NCBI RefSeq assembly: GCF_900099905.1
Contig: NZ_FNEE01000001.1
Span: 111,091 to 175,090 of the forward strand
Length of the DNA: 64,000 nt
Direction: 5' to 3'
Source: Mesorhizobium muleiense
Lineage (GTDB): Bacteria > Pseudomonadota > Alphaproteobacteria > Rhizobiales > Rhizobiaceae
A program made the position numbers and the translations under genes. The notes below the pieces were generated by a model. That model worked only from the letters and a program-made list of their open reading frames with translations, did no database searches and was not told the DNA's origin. Position 1 is the stretch's first letter, and each line of letters starts with the position of its first letter. This document shows positions 7,615 through 16,181 of the stretch, one piece after another.

Positions 7615-8637
7615 ATGTTTAGGACACCGGAAGGCAAGGACATTTTCGTGGTCGACGGCCACACCCATTTCTGGGACGGCAGCCCGGAGAACCAGAAGAA
7701 TATTCACGGCAAGCAGTTCATCGATTGCTTCTACGCCTATCACACGGGGATGAGCCCCAAGGACCAGCTGTGGGAGAAGAGCAAGTTCGAGAAATACAGT
7801 GCCGACGATCTCTATCGCGACCTGTTCATCGACGGTCCAGACGATATGGCGATCGTCCAGTCGACCTATCTCAAGGACTTCTACAAGAACGGCTTCAACA
7901 CGATCGAACGCAACGCCGAGGTGGCCAAGCGTTATCCGGAGCGTTTCATCGTCAACGGCGCCTTCGATCCGCGCGACGGTGAGAAGGCGCTTGAGTACAT
8001 CCATTTCCTCAAGGAGACCTACGACATCAAGGGCGTGAAGATGTACACGGCCGAATGGAACGGCGCCTCCAAGGGCTGGAAGCTCACCGATCCCGATGCC
8101 TACAAATGCTTCGAACTCTGCGACAAGCTCGGCATCAGGAACATCCACGTCCACAAGGGCCCGACGATCCTGCCGCTCAGCAAGGATGCGTTCGACGTGC
8201 ATGACGTCGATCATGCGGCGACGGATTTCCAGGGCCTCAACTGGATCATCGAGCATTGCGGCCTGCCGCGTCTTGACGATTTCTGCTGGATCGCGACGCA
8301 GGAAACCAACGTCTATGGCGGGCTTGCGGTGGCGCTGCCCTTCATCCATGCTCGCCCGCGCTATTTCGGCGAGGTCATCGCCGAACTGCTGTTCTGGATC
8401 GGGCCGGAGAAAATCCTGTTCGGTTCCGACTACGCGATCTGGACGCCACGCTGGCTGGTCGAGAAATTCTGGGCCTACCAGATCCCCGACGACATCGCCG
8501 CAGAACGCGGCGTGCAACTGACCGACGAGATCAAGGAGAAGATCCTCGGTCTTAATGCCGCGCGTCTCTACAACATCGACATCGCAGCCAAGAAGACGGC
8601 GCTCGCCAGTTCGCCCTTCAGCATCGCGGCGGAGTAG
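7615..8637 (+). CDS. Amidohydrolase family 2 protein in the monooxygenase operon
   Basis: A 340-residue metal-dependent hydrolase of the amidohydrolase-2 family (PF04909). A metal-binding HxH is seen near the N-terminus in VDGHTHFWDG, with later conserved elements IHVHKGP, IIEHCGLPR and the C-terminal LFGSDYAIW carrying the usual catalytic Asp. The frame can extend 15 codons upstream, but the ATG at 7615 has GCGGAGGAAAG just before it. Homologues accompany several propane/Mim-type monooxygenase operons, where their reaction is not settled; a ring or ketone-derived acid hydrolase, or a role in enzyme maturation, are both possible. The position after the hairpin pair may make its level differ from mimABCD. 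Confidence 0.8.
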   Translation: MFRTPEGKDIFVVDGHTHFWDGSPENQKNIHGKQFIDCFYAYHTGMSPKDQLWEKSKFEKYSADDLYRDLFIDGPDDMAIVQSTYLKDFYKNGFNTIERNAEVAKRYPERFIVNGAFDPRDGEKALEYIHFLKETYDIKGVKMYTAEWNGASKGWKLTDPDAYKCFELCDKLGIRNIHVHKGPTILPLSKDAFDVHDVDHAATDFQGLNWIIEHCGLPRLDDFCWIATQETNVYGGLAVALPFIHARPRYFGEVIAELLFWIGPEKILFGSDYAIWTPRWLVEKFWAYQIPDDIAAERGVQLTDEIKEKILGLNAARLYNIDIAAKKTALASSPFSIAAE

Positions 8638-8642
8638 GGGCC

Positions 8643-9443
8643 ATGGCAACCGCCGCCAGCGTTTCCGGCAACCGCGAGAAGGAGCTCTGGCGGTGCCTTG
8701 GTGAGGTCAATGACCCCGAACTCGACGAACCGATCACCGAGATGGGCTTCGTCGAGCGAGCCGTGATGACGGGCGACGGCAGCGTGGAGATAGATTTCCG
8801 CCTGCCGACCTACTGGTGCTCGCCCAACTTCGCGTTCCTGATGCTGGACGGCGTCCGCAAGGCGCTCGACCAACTCTCATGGTCGCCGGCCTATCGCGTC
8901 AAGCTGCACGACCACATGTTCGCGGAAGAAGTCAATCGCGGCATGGCAGCCGGCAAGACATTCGGCGATATTTTCGCTGAACTTGCCGAGGATCAGGATC
9001 TCGGCGCCTTGCGCGACACCTTCAGGATGAAGGCATTCAAGCGGCGCCAGGAGGCGGTTTTGCGGGGCCTTCGGCAGCATGGCCTGACGGATCGGGAAAT
9101 CCTCGGCATGGACCTGCCGGCATACGACGTCGCGCGGCTCGAGGCGGGCGAAGCGGCCAAACAGAAGCCGAGATACCGTGCGGCTCTGATCGAGCGTTTT
9201 CCCGGCCGCCGGGCGGATGATCCTGTCTTCGTGACCTGGGAAGGGCAACGCATACCGACTGCCGCACTCGGCGCCCATCTCGCTGAACTGCGCGGTGTGC
9301 GCGTCAATATGGAGTTCAACGGCGCGCTTTGCCGTGGGCTCAAGCAGACCAGATACAAGGAACTGGATGTGGTCGACGGCGAACCGACACTGGTCGATTT
9401 CATCATGGATCGCGTGCCGGCACGAGCCGCGCCGACCGTCTGA
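8643..9443 (+). CDS. MIP18/DUF59-family protein (iron-sulfur assembly-like)
   Basis: A 266-residue protein. The first 110 residues resemble the MIP18 (DUF59) domain found in iron-sulfur carrier and assembly factors: LGEVNDPELDEPITEMGFVE is the hallmark N-terminal stretch, followed by the 'VEIDFRLPTYWCSPNFAFLM' core with a Cys at the position that is conserved in the family. The remaining 150 residues are an unrecognised extension. It starts five bases after the amidohydrolase stop. Inference: it helps metallate MimA (diiron) or the [2Fe-2S] reductase. A link to the aromatic-ring PaaD-type subset of the family is an alternative. Confidence 0.75.
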   Translation: MATAASVSGNREKELWRCLGEVNDPELDEPITEMGFVERAVMTGDGSVEIDFRLPTYWCSPNFAFLMLDGVRKALDQLSWSPAYRVKLHDHMFAEEVNRGMAAGKTFGDIFAELAEDQDLGALRDTFRMKAFKRRQEAVLRGLRQHGLTDREILGMDLPAYDVARLEAGEAAKQKPRYRAALIERFPGRRADDPVFVTWEGQRIPTAALGAHLAELRGVRVNMEFNGALCRGLKQTRYKELDVVDGEPTLVDFIMDRVPARAAPTV

Positions 9444-9520
9444 AGCAGAGCCGAAAACAACGGCCTCCCTCGCACGAGGCCCCTAACCAACAACCCGCCC
9501 GTAAGGCGGAAGGAGGAATC

Positions 9521-11152
9521 ATGCCCAAAATAATGCTTCACAACTCCGACGCCCGCCGCGCTCTCGCCCGTGGCGTCTTTCGGCTGGCCGCTGCCGTCGA
9601 GCCGACGCTCGGCCCCAAAGGCATGAACGCCATGATCGATCGGCCGATCGGCACGCCGATGGTGACCCGTGACGGCGTCAGCATCGCCTCCGAGATCGAA
9701 TTGCACGACCGTTTCGAAAACATGGGCGCGCAGGTCGTTCGCGAAGTGTCGATGCAAACCAACGAGGTCGCCGGCGACGGTACCACGACTGCCATCGTGC
9801 TCGCCAACGCTCTCATCCAGGGCGGTGTGGAGGCGAATGAACGCGGCGTGAAATCCGTCGATCTGTGCAAGGGCATCGACCTTGCCGTGACAGCGGTGGT
9901 GGCGGCGCTCAAGGCTTCGGCCAAACCGGCTAAGGGCAACGGCATTCTCGCCTCGGTCGCCAACATTGCGGCGACCAATGCCAAGCTTGGCGCACTGGTG
10001 GCGGAAGCCCACCAGCGGGTGGGGGCCGAAGGCGTCATCACCACGGACTTCAGCGTCACCACCGAGACCACGCTCGATGTGGTCGAGGGCATGTCCTTCG
10101 ACCGCGGCTATCTCTCTCATCACATGGTGACTGACCAGGAGAAGATGGAGGCTGTTCTCGAACGGCCGTACATCCTGATGACCGATCTCAAGATCAAGCA
10201 GCCCGAGGCGCTGGATGCGGCTCGCCGCATTGCCGCCGAGGATGGTCGGCCGCTGCTGATCGTGTCCGAGGAAATGTCGCCGGAAGTCGTGGTAACGCTG
10301 CTCGGCAAGCAAGGAGCTGGAAAATACCTCGTTGTCCATCCGCCGGAATATGGCCATTGGCGCAAGGCGATGATGGAGGATCTGGCGATCATCACCGGCG
10401 GCAAGGTGATCGCGCGCGACCTCGGCGGTCGGCTGGAGGACATCACCGCCGACGATCTCGGAACGGCTGACCGGGTGAAGACCAGTTCGTCCTACACCTC
10501 GATCATCCGCGGCGGCGGCGACCACGCGGCAATCGCGTCGCGTCGCGCTCAGGTGCAGCGGCAGTATGAAGCTTCGCCGCCGAATATCGATCAGGACAAG
10601 CTGCGCGAACGCCTGGCCAAGCTTTCTGGCGGCACCGCGATTCTCTATGCCGGCGGTGTCACGCCGGTCGAGCAGAAGCGAACCATTCAGCTCATCGAGG
10701 ATTCGCTGAATGCGGTGCGCGCCGCATCCGAAGAGGGCGTGGTCGCCGGAGGTGGCTCGGCGCTTGCCCAGATCGCGCCGCTGCTCGACAGGGTGGCGGC
10801 AGACGTCGACGGCGATGTCGCCGAAGGCGTGCGCCTGGTGCGATCGGTGCTGTCGCGGCCGCTCTGGCGCATAGCCGTCAATGCCGGCGCCGATCCCGAG
10901 GCGGTCGTGGCGGAAGTCACGCGCATCAACGGCGGCTACGGCTACAACGCGTCTGCCGGCAGCTACCAGAACATGTTCGAGGCAGGGATCATTGATCCGG
11001 TCCGCGTCACCTACACAGCACTCGCCAACGCAGCTTCGGTGGCGACGCTGATCCTGACCACCGAAACGCTGATCGGCCACCTCGCCGAGGACGAGGACCC
11101 GACGGCCGGACCGGCTCGCGGTGGCGGCTCTGAAAAGCTCGGCCGCGCCTGA
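9521..11152 (+). CDS. mimG: Divergent GroEL-type chaperonin dedicated to the monooxygenase
   Basis: A 543-residue group I chaperonin. ATP-binding elements are visible: LGPKGMNAMI, TRDGVSI, and NEVAGDGTTTA with the essential Asp, plus EEGVVAGGGSAL toward the C-terminus. It is divergent from housekeeping GroEL and ends in GGGSEKLGRA without the usual GGM repeat tail. No groES follows. The longest frame starts far upstream inside the preceding gene; the ATG at 9521, after GGAGGAATC, is the real start. In the mycobacterial Mim system the GroEL-like MimG is needed to fold the large hydroxylase subunit, and the same role is inferred here from operon position. Confidence 0.88.
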   Translation: MPKIMLHNSDARRALARGVFRLAAAVEPTLGPKGMNAMIDRPIGTPMVTRDGVSIASEIELHDRFENMGAQVVREVSMQTNEVAGDGTTTAIVLANALIQGGVEANERGVKSVDLCKGIDLAVTAVVAALKASAKPAKGNGILASVANIAATNAKLGALVAEAHQRVGAEGVITTDFSVTTETTLDVVEGMSFDRGYLSHHMVTDQEKMEAVLERPYILMTDLKIKQPEALDAARRIAAEDGRPLLIVSEEMSPEVVVTLLGKQGAGKYLVVHPPEYGHWRKAMMEDLAIITGGKVIARDLGGRLEDITADDLGTADRVKTSSSYTSIIRGGGDHAAIASRRAQVQRQYEASPPNIDQDKLRERLAKLSGGTAILYAGGVTPVEQKRTIQLIEDSLNAVRAASEEGVVAGGGSALAQIAPLLDRVAADVDGDVAEGVRLVRSVLSRPLWRIAVNAGADPEAVVAEVTRINGGYGYNASAGSYQNMFEAGIIDPVRVTYTALANAASVATLILTTETLIGHLAEDEDPTAGPARGGGSEKLGRA

Positions 11153-11190
11153 AGCAATCCGAACAATCTCGACGTTGAAAGGATACGACG

Positions 11191-12234
11191 ATGAAAGCTG
11201 CCAGACTCTACGAATACGACCCGCATATGAATGTCCAGCTCAGGGTCGAGGAGGTCAAGGCGCCGACCATTACCGCTCCCGACGAGGTCATCGTGCGGGT
11301 AGGTGCCGCCGGCCTCTGCCGCACCGACCTCCACATCATCGAGGGTGTGTGGAAGCCGACCATGGATCCAGAGGGGACGCTGCTGCCTTACATCATGGGC
11401 CATGAAAATGCAGGCTGGGTCGAGGAGGTCGGCAGCGGCGTCAGGTCGGTCAAGCGCGGTGACGCCGTGATCTGCCACCCCTTCCGCTCGTGCGGCATCT
11501 GCCTCAACTGCCGCCACGGCGAGGATATGTACTGCGATAACGGCCAATTTCCGGGCCTCGGCATGAATGGCGGTTTCGCGGAGTATTTCATCACCAGCGA
11601 GCGTTCGTTGATCAAGCTGAACGCCAACGTCACGCCGATCGAGGTGGCGCCGCTTGCCGACGCCGGCATCACCGCTTATCGCGCCGCCAAGCGCGCCGCC
11701 AAACTGCTGCGACCAGGGAGCTATTGTGTGCTGCTCGGCATAGGCGGGCTCGGCCACATCGCCCTGCAATCGCTGCACGCGATCTCGGGCTGCCGCATCA
11801 TCGCCGTCGATCGCGAGCCCGCAGCACAGGTGCTGGCCAAGGATCTGGGCGCCGACTTCGTCCTCGATGGCGGACCGAACGTCATCGAGGAGGTCAGCCA
11901 GATCACCGGCGGAGGCGCCCATGTGGTCATCGATTTCGTCGGCGAGCTCGGCGTCGAAAACATCTGCTGGAAGATGGTGCGCAAGGGCGGGCAACTGTTC
12001 GTCGTCGGCTATGGCGGCAATATCAATGTGCCGACCGCCCATCTCGTCATTGAGGAGATCAACATCGGCGGCAGCCTGGTCGGCAATTTCACCGAGCTTG
12101 TCGAACTGATGGAGCTCAACGCCGACGGCAAGGTGAAGATGCACTACACCGAATACAACCTTGCCAGCATCAACACCGCGCTCGACGATTTCAAGAACCG
12201 TCGGTTCACCGGCCGCGGCGTCATCGTGCCCTGA
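11191..12234 (+). CDS. Zinc-dependent alcohol dehydrogenase of the monooxygenase operon
   Basis: A 347-residue medium-chain dehydrogenase. Catalytic zinc ligands are in GLCRTDLH and GHENAGWVEEVG, the four structural-zinc cysteines occur in the CGICLNCRHGEDMYC segment, and the NAD-binding motif is GIGGLGHIALQ. It would oxidise the alcohol made by the monooxygenase (for example 2-propanol to acetone) in the cytoplasm. AAGGA stands before the ATG, 38 bases after the chaperonin. It is the last gene of the operon and converges with the regulator gene. Confidence 0.88.
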   Translation: MKAARLYEYDPHMNVQLRVEEVKAPTITAPDEVIVRVGAAGLCRTDLHIIEGVWKPTMDPEGTLLPYIMGHENAGWVEEVGSGVRSVKRGDAVICHPFRSCGICLNCRHGEDMYCDNGQFPGLGMNGGFAEYFITSERSLIKLNANVTPIEVAPLADAGITAYRAAKRAAKLLRPGSYCVLLGIGGLGHIALQSLHAISGCRIIAVDREPAAQVLAKDLGADFVLDGGPNVIEEVSQITGGGAHVVIDFVGELGVENICWKMVRKGGQLFVVGYGGNINVPTAHLVIEEINIGGSLVGNFTELVELMELNADGKVKMHYTEYNLASINTALDDFKNRRFTGRGVIVP

Positions 12235-12414
12235 AATATATGGGCCGGATTCGCGCGGTCGGGTGCGGTGTCCGGTCACATCAAGAGGGAGAGAAAGGGT
12301 CCGGGCGGCAAGATCGGCGCGGCTGTGGTAATTTCGCTGACAATTGGCATGACTTTCCCCAGCCAGTGGCGCGAATGCCGCGCGGCGCTTTTGTGCCGGT
12401 GACGGGTTCTGATC

Positions 12415-14490
12415 CTAGAGGAAACCGCGGCGGATGCCGTATTGGTCGAGTTTGCGATAGAGCGTCGGCCGGGAAATGCCGAGCCGCCGCGCGACCCGAC
12501 TGAGATTGCCGCCCTCGGCTGCCAACGCGTTCTTCATCGCCTGGCGTTCCGCCTCGACGAGTGTGCCTCCAGGCGACTCGGCCGACAGGGTCTTGCCATC
12601 ATCGGACGTGGCGCTGGGCGCCGCGATTTCACCGGGGAGATCGTGGAGCCCGATATCTCGGCCCCGCGCCAGGACATGCAACCGCCCGATGAGGTTCTTC
12701 AGTTCGCGTACATTGCCCGGCCATTGATAGGCGAGCAGCGCATCGAGCGCTTCTCGCGAAAATTCCAGCGGGTCCTCGCCCGCTGCGGTGGCGATCTGCC
12801 GGTTGAAATGTTCGACCAGCAGCAGCGCATCCTCGCCGCGCTCGCGCAGCGGTGGAACAGTGATCGAAACCGCGCCAATTCGATAGTAGAGATCGCGGCG
12901 GAATCGGCCTGCGTCAATTTCGTGCTTGAGATCGCGATTGGTCGAGGCGACCAGGCGCACATCCACCGGGCGGCCCCGGCTGTCGCCAATGCGGTTGACC
13001 ACGCGCTCTTCCAGGACACGCAGCAGAAACGGCTGGATCTCGAGCGGCAATTCGCCGATCTCGTCGAGACTGAGGACGCCGCCATGGGCGAGCTCGAAAA
13101 CCCCCGGTTTGCCTTCACGCGAGGCGCCGGTAAAGGCGCCGGCGACGTGGCCGAACAACTCGCTGCCGAACAGGTCCCTGGTGATCGCCCCGCAATTCAT
13201 GGCGATGAACGGATCGTTCGCCGTGCGCCGGCTGCCGGCATGGACAAGCCGCGCAAACAGCTCTTTCCCGACCCCTGTTTCACCCTCGACCAACAGCGAT
13301 GTTACGCTGCTCGACCGGGCGACGCGGCAGGCGACGTCGATGGCGGCATGCAGCGCTTCGCTTTCGCCGACGATCATGGCGACAGCATCCTGAAGATGCT
13401 TGTTCACTTCCCGGTGGACCACCGCCGCGCTGGAGACTGCCGGCACGGACGGGAACACCAGCGCCGCGCCGCGGAGGTCGCCATCGAGCTTCAGCGGGGT
13501 GATATGGCAGGATCGCAGATGGGCCGGCAGCGCCCTGGCAAGGTCGGCTTCGGAGCCGGAGGACGGAAGGTTCATCAGCCAGCGGCCACGGCCTGGCTCC
13601 ATCGGGCCGTCCATCATCTCAGTGGCCTCGCCATCAGGCACATTGTTGCAGAAGATGGCACGACCGCGGTGGTCGACGATTACCAGCCCGTCCTTTCGGC
13701 GGTAGCCGGGAGCCGATGAAATGAAAGCTTCGAGCAGGCGCGTGCGCTGTTCGTGCTGCTGTTCGGCCAATGCCTTTTCGATCTGCCGGGCTGTCGCGGC
13801 GACGAGCGCGGTGTTGTGCGGCCTGAAGATCGGCGAATAGCCTGACAGGTCGACCACACCGATGATCTTGCCGTCCAGCGGGTCGCGGATCGGCGCGCCG
13901 GCGCAGGTCCAGGATTTGATGCCGGCACAGAAATGCTCGGCCGCATGCACGAAAGTCGGCTCGCCGGTCCACAGCGCCGTACCGATGCCGTTCGTCCCGA
14001 CGGCATCCTCGTTCCATTTGCCGCCGATGGCCAAGTGGATATCCATGCCGTCATGCAGCGTCTTCTTGTCGCCGATGGCGTCGATCAGCACGCCGTCGCT
14101 GTCGGCCAGAACCAGCATCGCGCCGGTCCCGTCCAGTAACTGGCCAAGCGATGCGAACGACCGCCGCGCCGCCGAAAGCAGTTCTGCATTGGCCCGGGTA
14201 AGATATTCGATTTCGTCGCGATCACTGCTCAGCGGCGCTTCAATGCCTTGAGCGTTGATGCCGCCGGTGGCACTGCGGTACCAGGAATCGTGAATGAGGG
14301 AGCGGACGTGGCTTGGGTGGACTGGATCGCCGGCGCATTTGGGCTCGTCAGCCAGAAAACTTTCCCAGGCGCGCATGGTGGCACGCTCGTCATAGTCGAT
14401 GTTGCTCAGAGCCATTTGGCCGGTGGCCAGCGACCTACGCGCCGGAAGGGCATCGATCTTCATCTGATTGGGGGCTATCTCGCGTTTCAT
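12415..14490 (-). CDS. mimR: Sigma-54-dependent activator, AcoR/MimR type
   Basis: A regulator of up to 691 residues. A GAF sensor domain occupies about 100-250 (WNEDAVGTNGIGTAL near 159-173), then an AAA+ domain with Walker A EGETGVGK at 402-409 and the sigma-54 contact loop GAFTGA at 451-456. A Fis-type helix-turn-helix (RVARRLGISRPTLYRKLDQYG) lies at the C-terminus. AcoR-family proteins activate catabolic operons on sensing their substrate or product. No clear ribosome binding site marks the start; ATGs at 14463, 14415 or 14379 are alternatives. It is convergent with the monooxygenase operon and is the likely protein for the inverted repeat at 2853-2877. Confidence 0.88.
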   Translation of the reverse strand: MKREIAPNQMKIDALPARRSLATGQMALSNIDYDERATMRAWESFLADEPKCAGDPVHPSHVRSLIHDSWYRSATGGINAQGIEAPLSSDRDEIEYLTRANAELLSAARRSFASLGQLLDGTGAMLVLADSDGVLIDAIGDKKTLHDGMDIHLAIGGKWNEDAVGTNGIGTALWTGEPTFVHAAEHFCAGIKSWTCAGAPIRDPLDGKIIGVVDLSGYSPIFRPHNTALVAATARQIEKALAEQQHEQRTRLLEAFISSAPGYRRKDGLVIVDHRGRAIFCNNVPDGEATEMMDGPMEPGRGRWLMNLPSSGSEADLARALPAHLRSCHITPLKLDGDLRGAALVFPSVPAVSSAAVVHREVNKHLQDAVAMIVGESEALHAAIDVACRVARSSSVTSLLVEGETGVGKELFARLVHAGSRRTANDPFIAMNCGAITRDLFGSELFGHVAGAFTGASREGKPGVFELAHGGVLSLDEIGELPLEIQPFLLRVLEERVVNRIGDSRGRPVDVRLVASTNRDLKHEIDAGRFRRDLYYRIGAVSITVPPLRERGEDALLLVEHFNRQIATAAGEDPLEFSREALDALLAYQWPGNVRELKNLIGRLHVLARGRDIGLHDLPGEIAAPSATSDDGKTLSAESPGGTLVEAERQAMKNALAAEGGNLSRVARRLGISRPTLYRKLDQYGIRRGFL

Positions 14491-14593
14491 TCAGTCATCA
14501 CAGAACCTTTGAGGCATGCCATTTCTGTATGCTGTCGCGCTCATAGGCTGCCGCGAGTTGGACGTGAAGAAGCACGCCCAGGCGTTAGCCTGA

Positions 14594-15067
14594 TCAGTTG
14601 ATGCCGAGTTTCGCGCCGATGTCGAAGGCAAGCTGTTCTTCGGTATAGGTGGCAGCGAGGCGGGATCCGTCCATGTCGGCAAGCGCCTCGGCAACGATTT
14701 CGTCGACCGGCGAGAAGAAGCCATTCTGCTTTGTTGCCAGCACGAAGACCTGGTCGCCGCCGCGGTCGCGGATATCGCCGATGTGATGAAGTTGACGGCC
14801 GGTGTTCCGATCCTTCGAAATGACGCGGCCGTTCATGGTGACTTGGATGGACGGCTTGGCCTCGGCAACCGGTGCCGCGCCGCCGCCGACATGGATGATC
14901 AGGCCATCCGCCTTTGGTTGCTGTCGTGGCTTCCTGGAAGCTGAATAGCCGCCACCGCTGATCTGGTCGGCAAGGCGGACGATGGTCGAGCGGTTCTGCT
15001 CGATCAGTCTTTTGACTTGTGCGTCCTCGCGCCGCGGGCCATCCCGCTTGGAGATAATCTCGACCAT
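14594..15067 (-). CDS. Hypothetical protein downstream of no assigned pathway
   Basis: A 157-residue, probably cytoplasmic protein. The N-terminal half is basic and helical (EIISKRDGPRREDAQVKRLI), the middle is Pro/Ala-rich, and the C-terminal half is mixed with FFSPVDEIVAEALADMDG. The frame is open to 15163, but the ATG at 15067 has GGGAGGG seven bases upstream. No known domain is recognised. It lies beyond the start of the mimR-like gene, separated by about 100 bases on the same strand, so it could be transcribed into mimR. Relation to the monooxygenase is unknown. Confidence 0.6.
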   Translation of the reverse strand: MVEIISKRDGPRREDAQVKRLIEQNRSTIVRLADQISGGGYSASRKPRQQPKADGLIIHVGGGAAPVAEAKPSIQVTMNGRVISKDRNTGRQLHHIGDIRDRGGDQVFVLATKQNGFFSPVDEIVAEALADMDGSRLAATYTEEQLAFDIGAKLGIN

Positions 15068-15336
15068 GAATCCCTCCCAGATTCGCTCCGCGTCGCCGTT
15101 TCTACGGCTCAATTCTTCTTTTGCGGTGAACCCTACACCGCCTCGGCGAAGTTCGCCATTCATATCAAGATAGCGCCAAAATTTGCTTTGCTGGTAGCAG
15201 GTGGCTGCTACACGGGATTTTAGATAACCGGAACGCCCGCTTGCTCAGATGCACGCCCGCTGCCATGCCGGCCTCGGCATGCGGCTTGGCTTCATTGAGG
15301 CGGCGGTGAAAGGCGAGAGGCTCGACGTGCGACGGA

Positions 15337-15987
15337 CTATCTGCTCGCCATCGTCGCTACAAGATCGCTAAAACGCTCGCCCTGGATGCTGACATGCTGG
15401 CGCAGGAGCGTGCGCGCCTGCTCCGCGTCGCCGGCGAGGATTGCTTCCACGATCGCGCCATGCTCGGCGAACGACGTGGCAACGCGGTTGCGCACGCGCA
15501 GTTGGAGACGCCTGTAGGGCTGCAGACGGCGATGCAGTGCGACGCACTGCTCGGCCAGAAAACCGCTGTGGCTGGCAGTGTAGATAGCTTTGTGAAAGCG
15601 TTCGTTATCGTAATAATAGGCGTCGCTGTCGCCGGCCGAAGACGAACGCTCGCAATCTGCATGCGCGGCCAGGATGGTCGTGCGATCGGCATCGGTGAAC
15701 CGTCGCGCGGCCAGCGAACCGGCCAAGCCTTCAAGTTCCGCCATCACCTCGAACATTTCGAAAATGCGGTGCGGTCCCGGATCGATCACCACGGCACCCC
15801 GGCGCGGCCGGATCTCCACCAGCCCGATTGCGTTCAACTGCATCAGCGCCTCGCGCACCGGCGTTCTCGAGACGCCGAAGCGTGTTGCCAATTGCACCTC
15901 GTCCAGTCGTGCACCGGGGGCGAAGTCGTTCGAGATTATGCCGTTTTCAATCTCGTCACGTAGGCGCTGAACGACATTCTCCGACAT
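15337..15987 (-). CDS. matR: GntR/FCD-family regulator of malonate genes
   Basis: A 216-residue FadR-subfamily GntR regulator. The winged-helix domain at the N-terminus contains LATRFGVSRTPVREALMQLN, and the remainder is an FCD ligand-binding domain with its usual metal-binding Asp/His positions (DNERFHKAIY, and EHGAIVEAI further on). The longest frame would start with a TTG inside the operator region; the ATG at 15987, eight bases after GGAAGG, is better. It is divergent from matA-matB, the arrangement of MatR in rhizobial malonate systems, where it represses the operon until malonate is present. Confidence 0.85.
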   Translation of the reverse strand: MSENVVQRLRDEIENGIISNDFAPGARLDEVQLATRFGVSRTPVREALMQLNAIGLVEIRPRRGAVVIDPGPHRIFEMFEVMAELEGLAGSLAARRFTDADRTTILAAHADCERSSSAGDSDAYYYDNERFHKAIYTASHSGFLAEQCVALHRRLQPYRRLQLRVRNRVATSFAEHGAIVEAILAGDAEQARTLLRQHVSIQGERFSDLVATMASR

Positions 15988-16017
15988 TTTCTGGGCCTTC
16001 CAATGCAGCATGATAAA

Positions 16018-16050
16018 TCTTGTATGCAAGAACATTGACTTTGCGTACAA
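16018..16050. promoter_or_regulatory. Twin GntR-type operators between matR and matA
   Basis: TTGTATGCAA at 16020-16029, within TCTTGTATGCAAGA, and TTGCGTACAA at 16041-16050 are two copies of the same near-palindrome (TTGTAYGCAA) in inverted orientation. The form resembles known FadR-subfamily/MatR operators (TTGTATACAA-like). They lie just upstream of matR and about 130-160 bases upstream of matA, placed to control both divergent promoters. Confidence 0.7.
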
Positions 16051-16181
16051 GAATGTTTAGGAACAATACCACAGAAGGCAAGTCGCACACAAATGGGTGG
16101 ACGCAGCACCGGCACGCGTCGAGGCCGCGCGGCGGGTCTGCTTGCGCCGATTTCGATTTTTTTGCCAGGAGGGACTCCGAC

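Noticed and set aside
7444..8649. 401-residue minus-strand frame opposite the amidohydrolase
   Set aside because: Antisense shadow of a gene with clear family motifs; composition typical of reversed codons.
8993..11080. 695-residue minus-strand frame opposite the MIP18 and GroEL genes
   Set aside because: It is a high-GC mirror of strongly supported genes, rich in Arg/His/Asp, with no domain pattern or ribosome binding site.
12442..13719. 425-residue plus-strand frame opposite the sigma-54 activator
   Set aside because: The minus strand encodes intact AAA+ and HTH motifs; this frame shows none.
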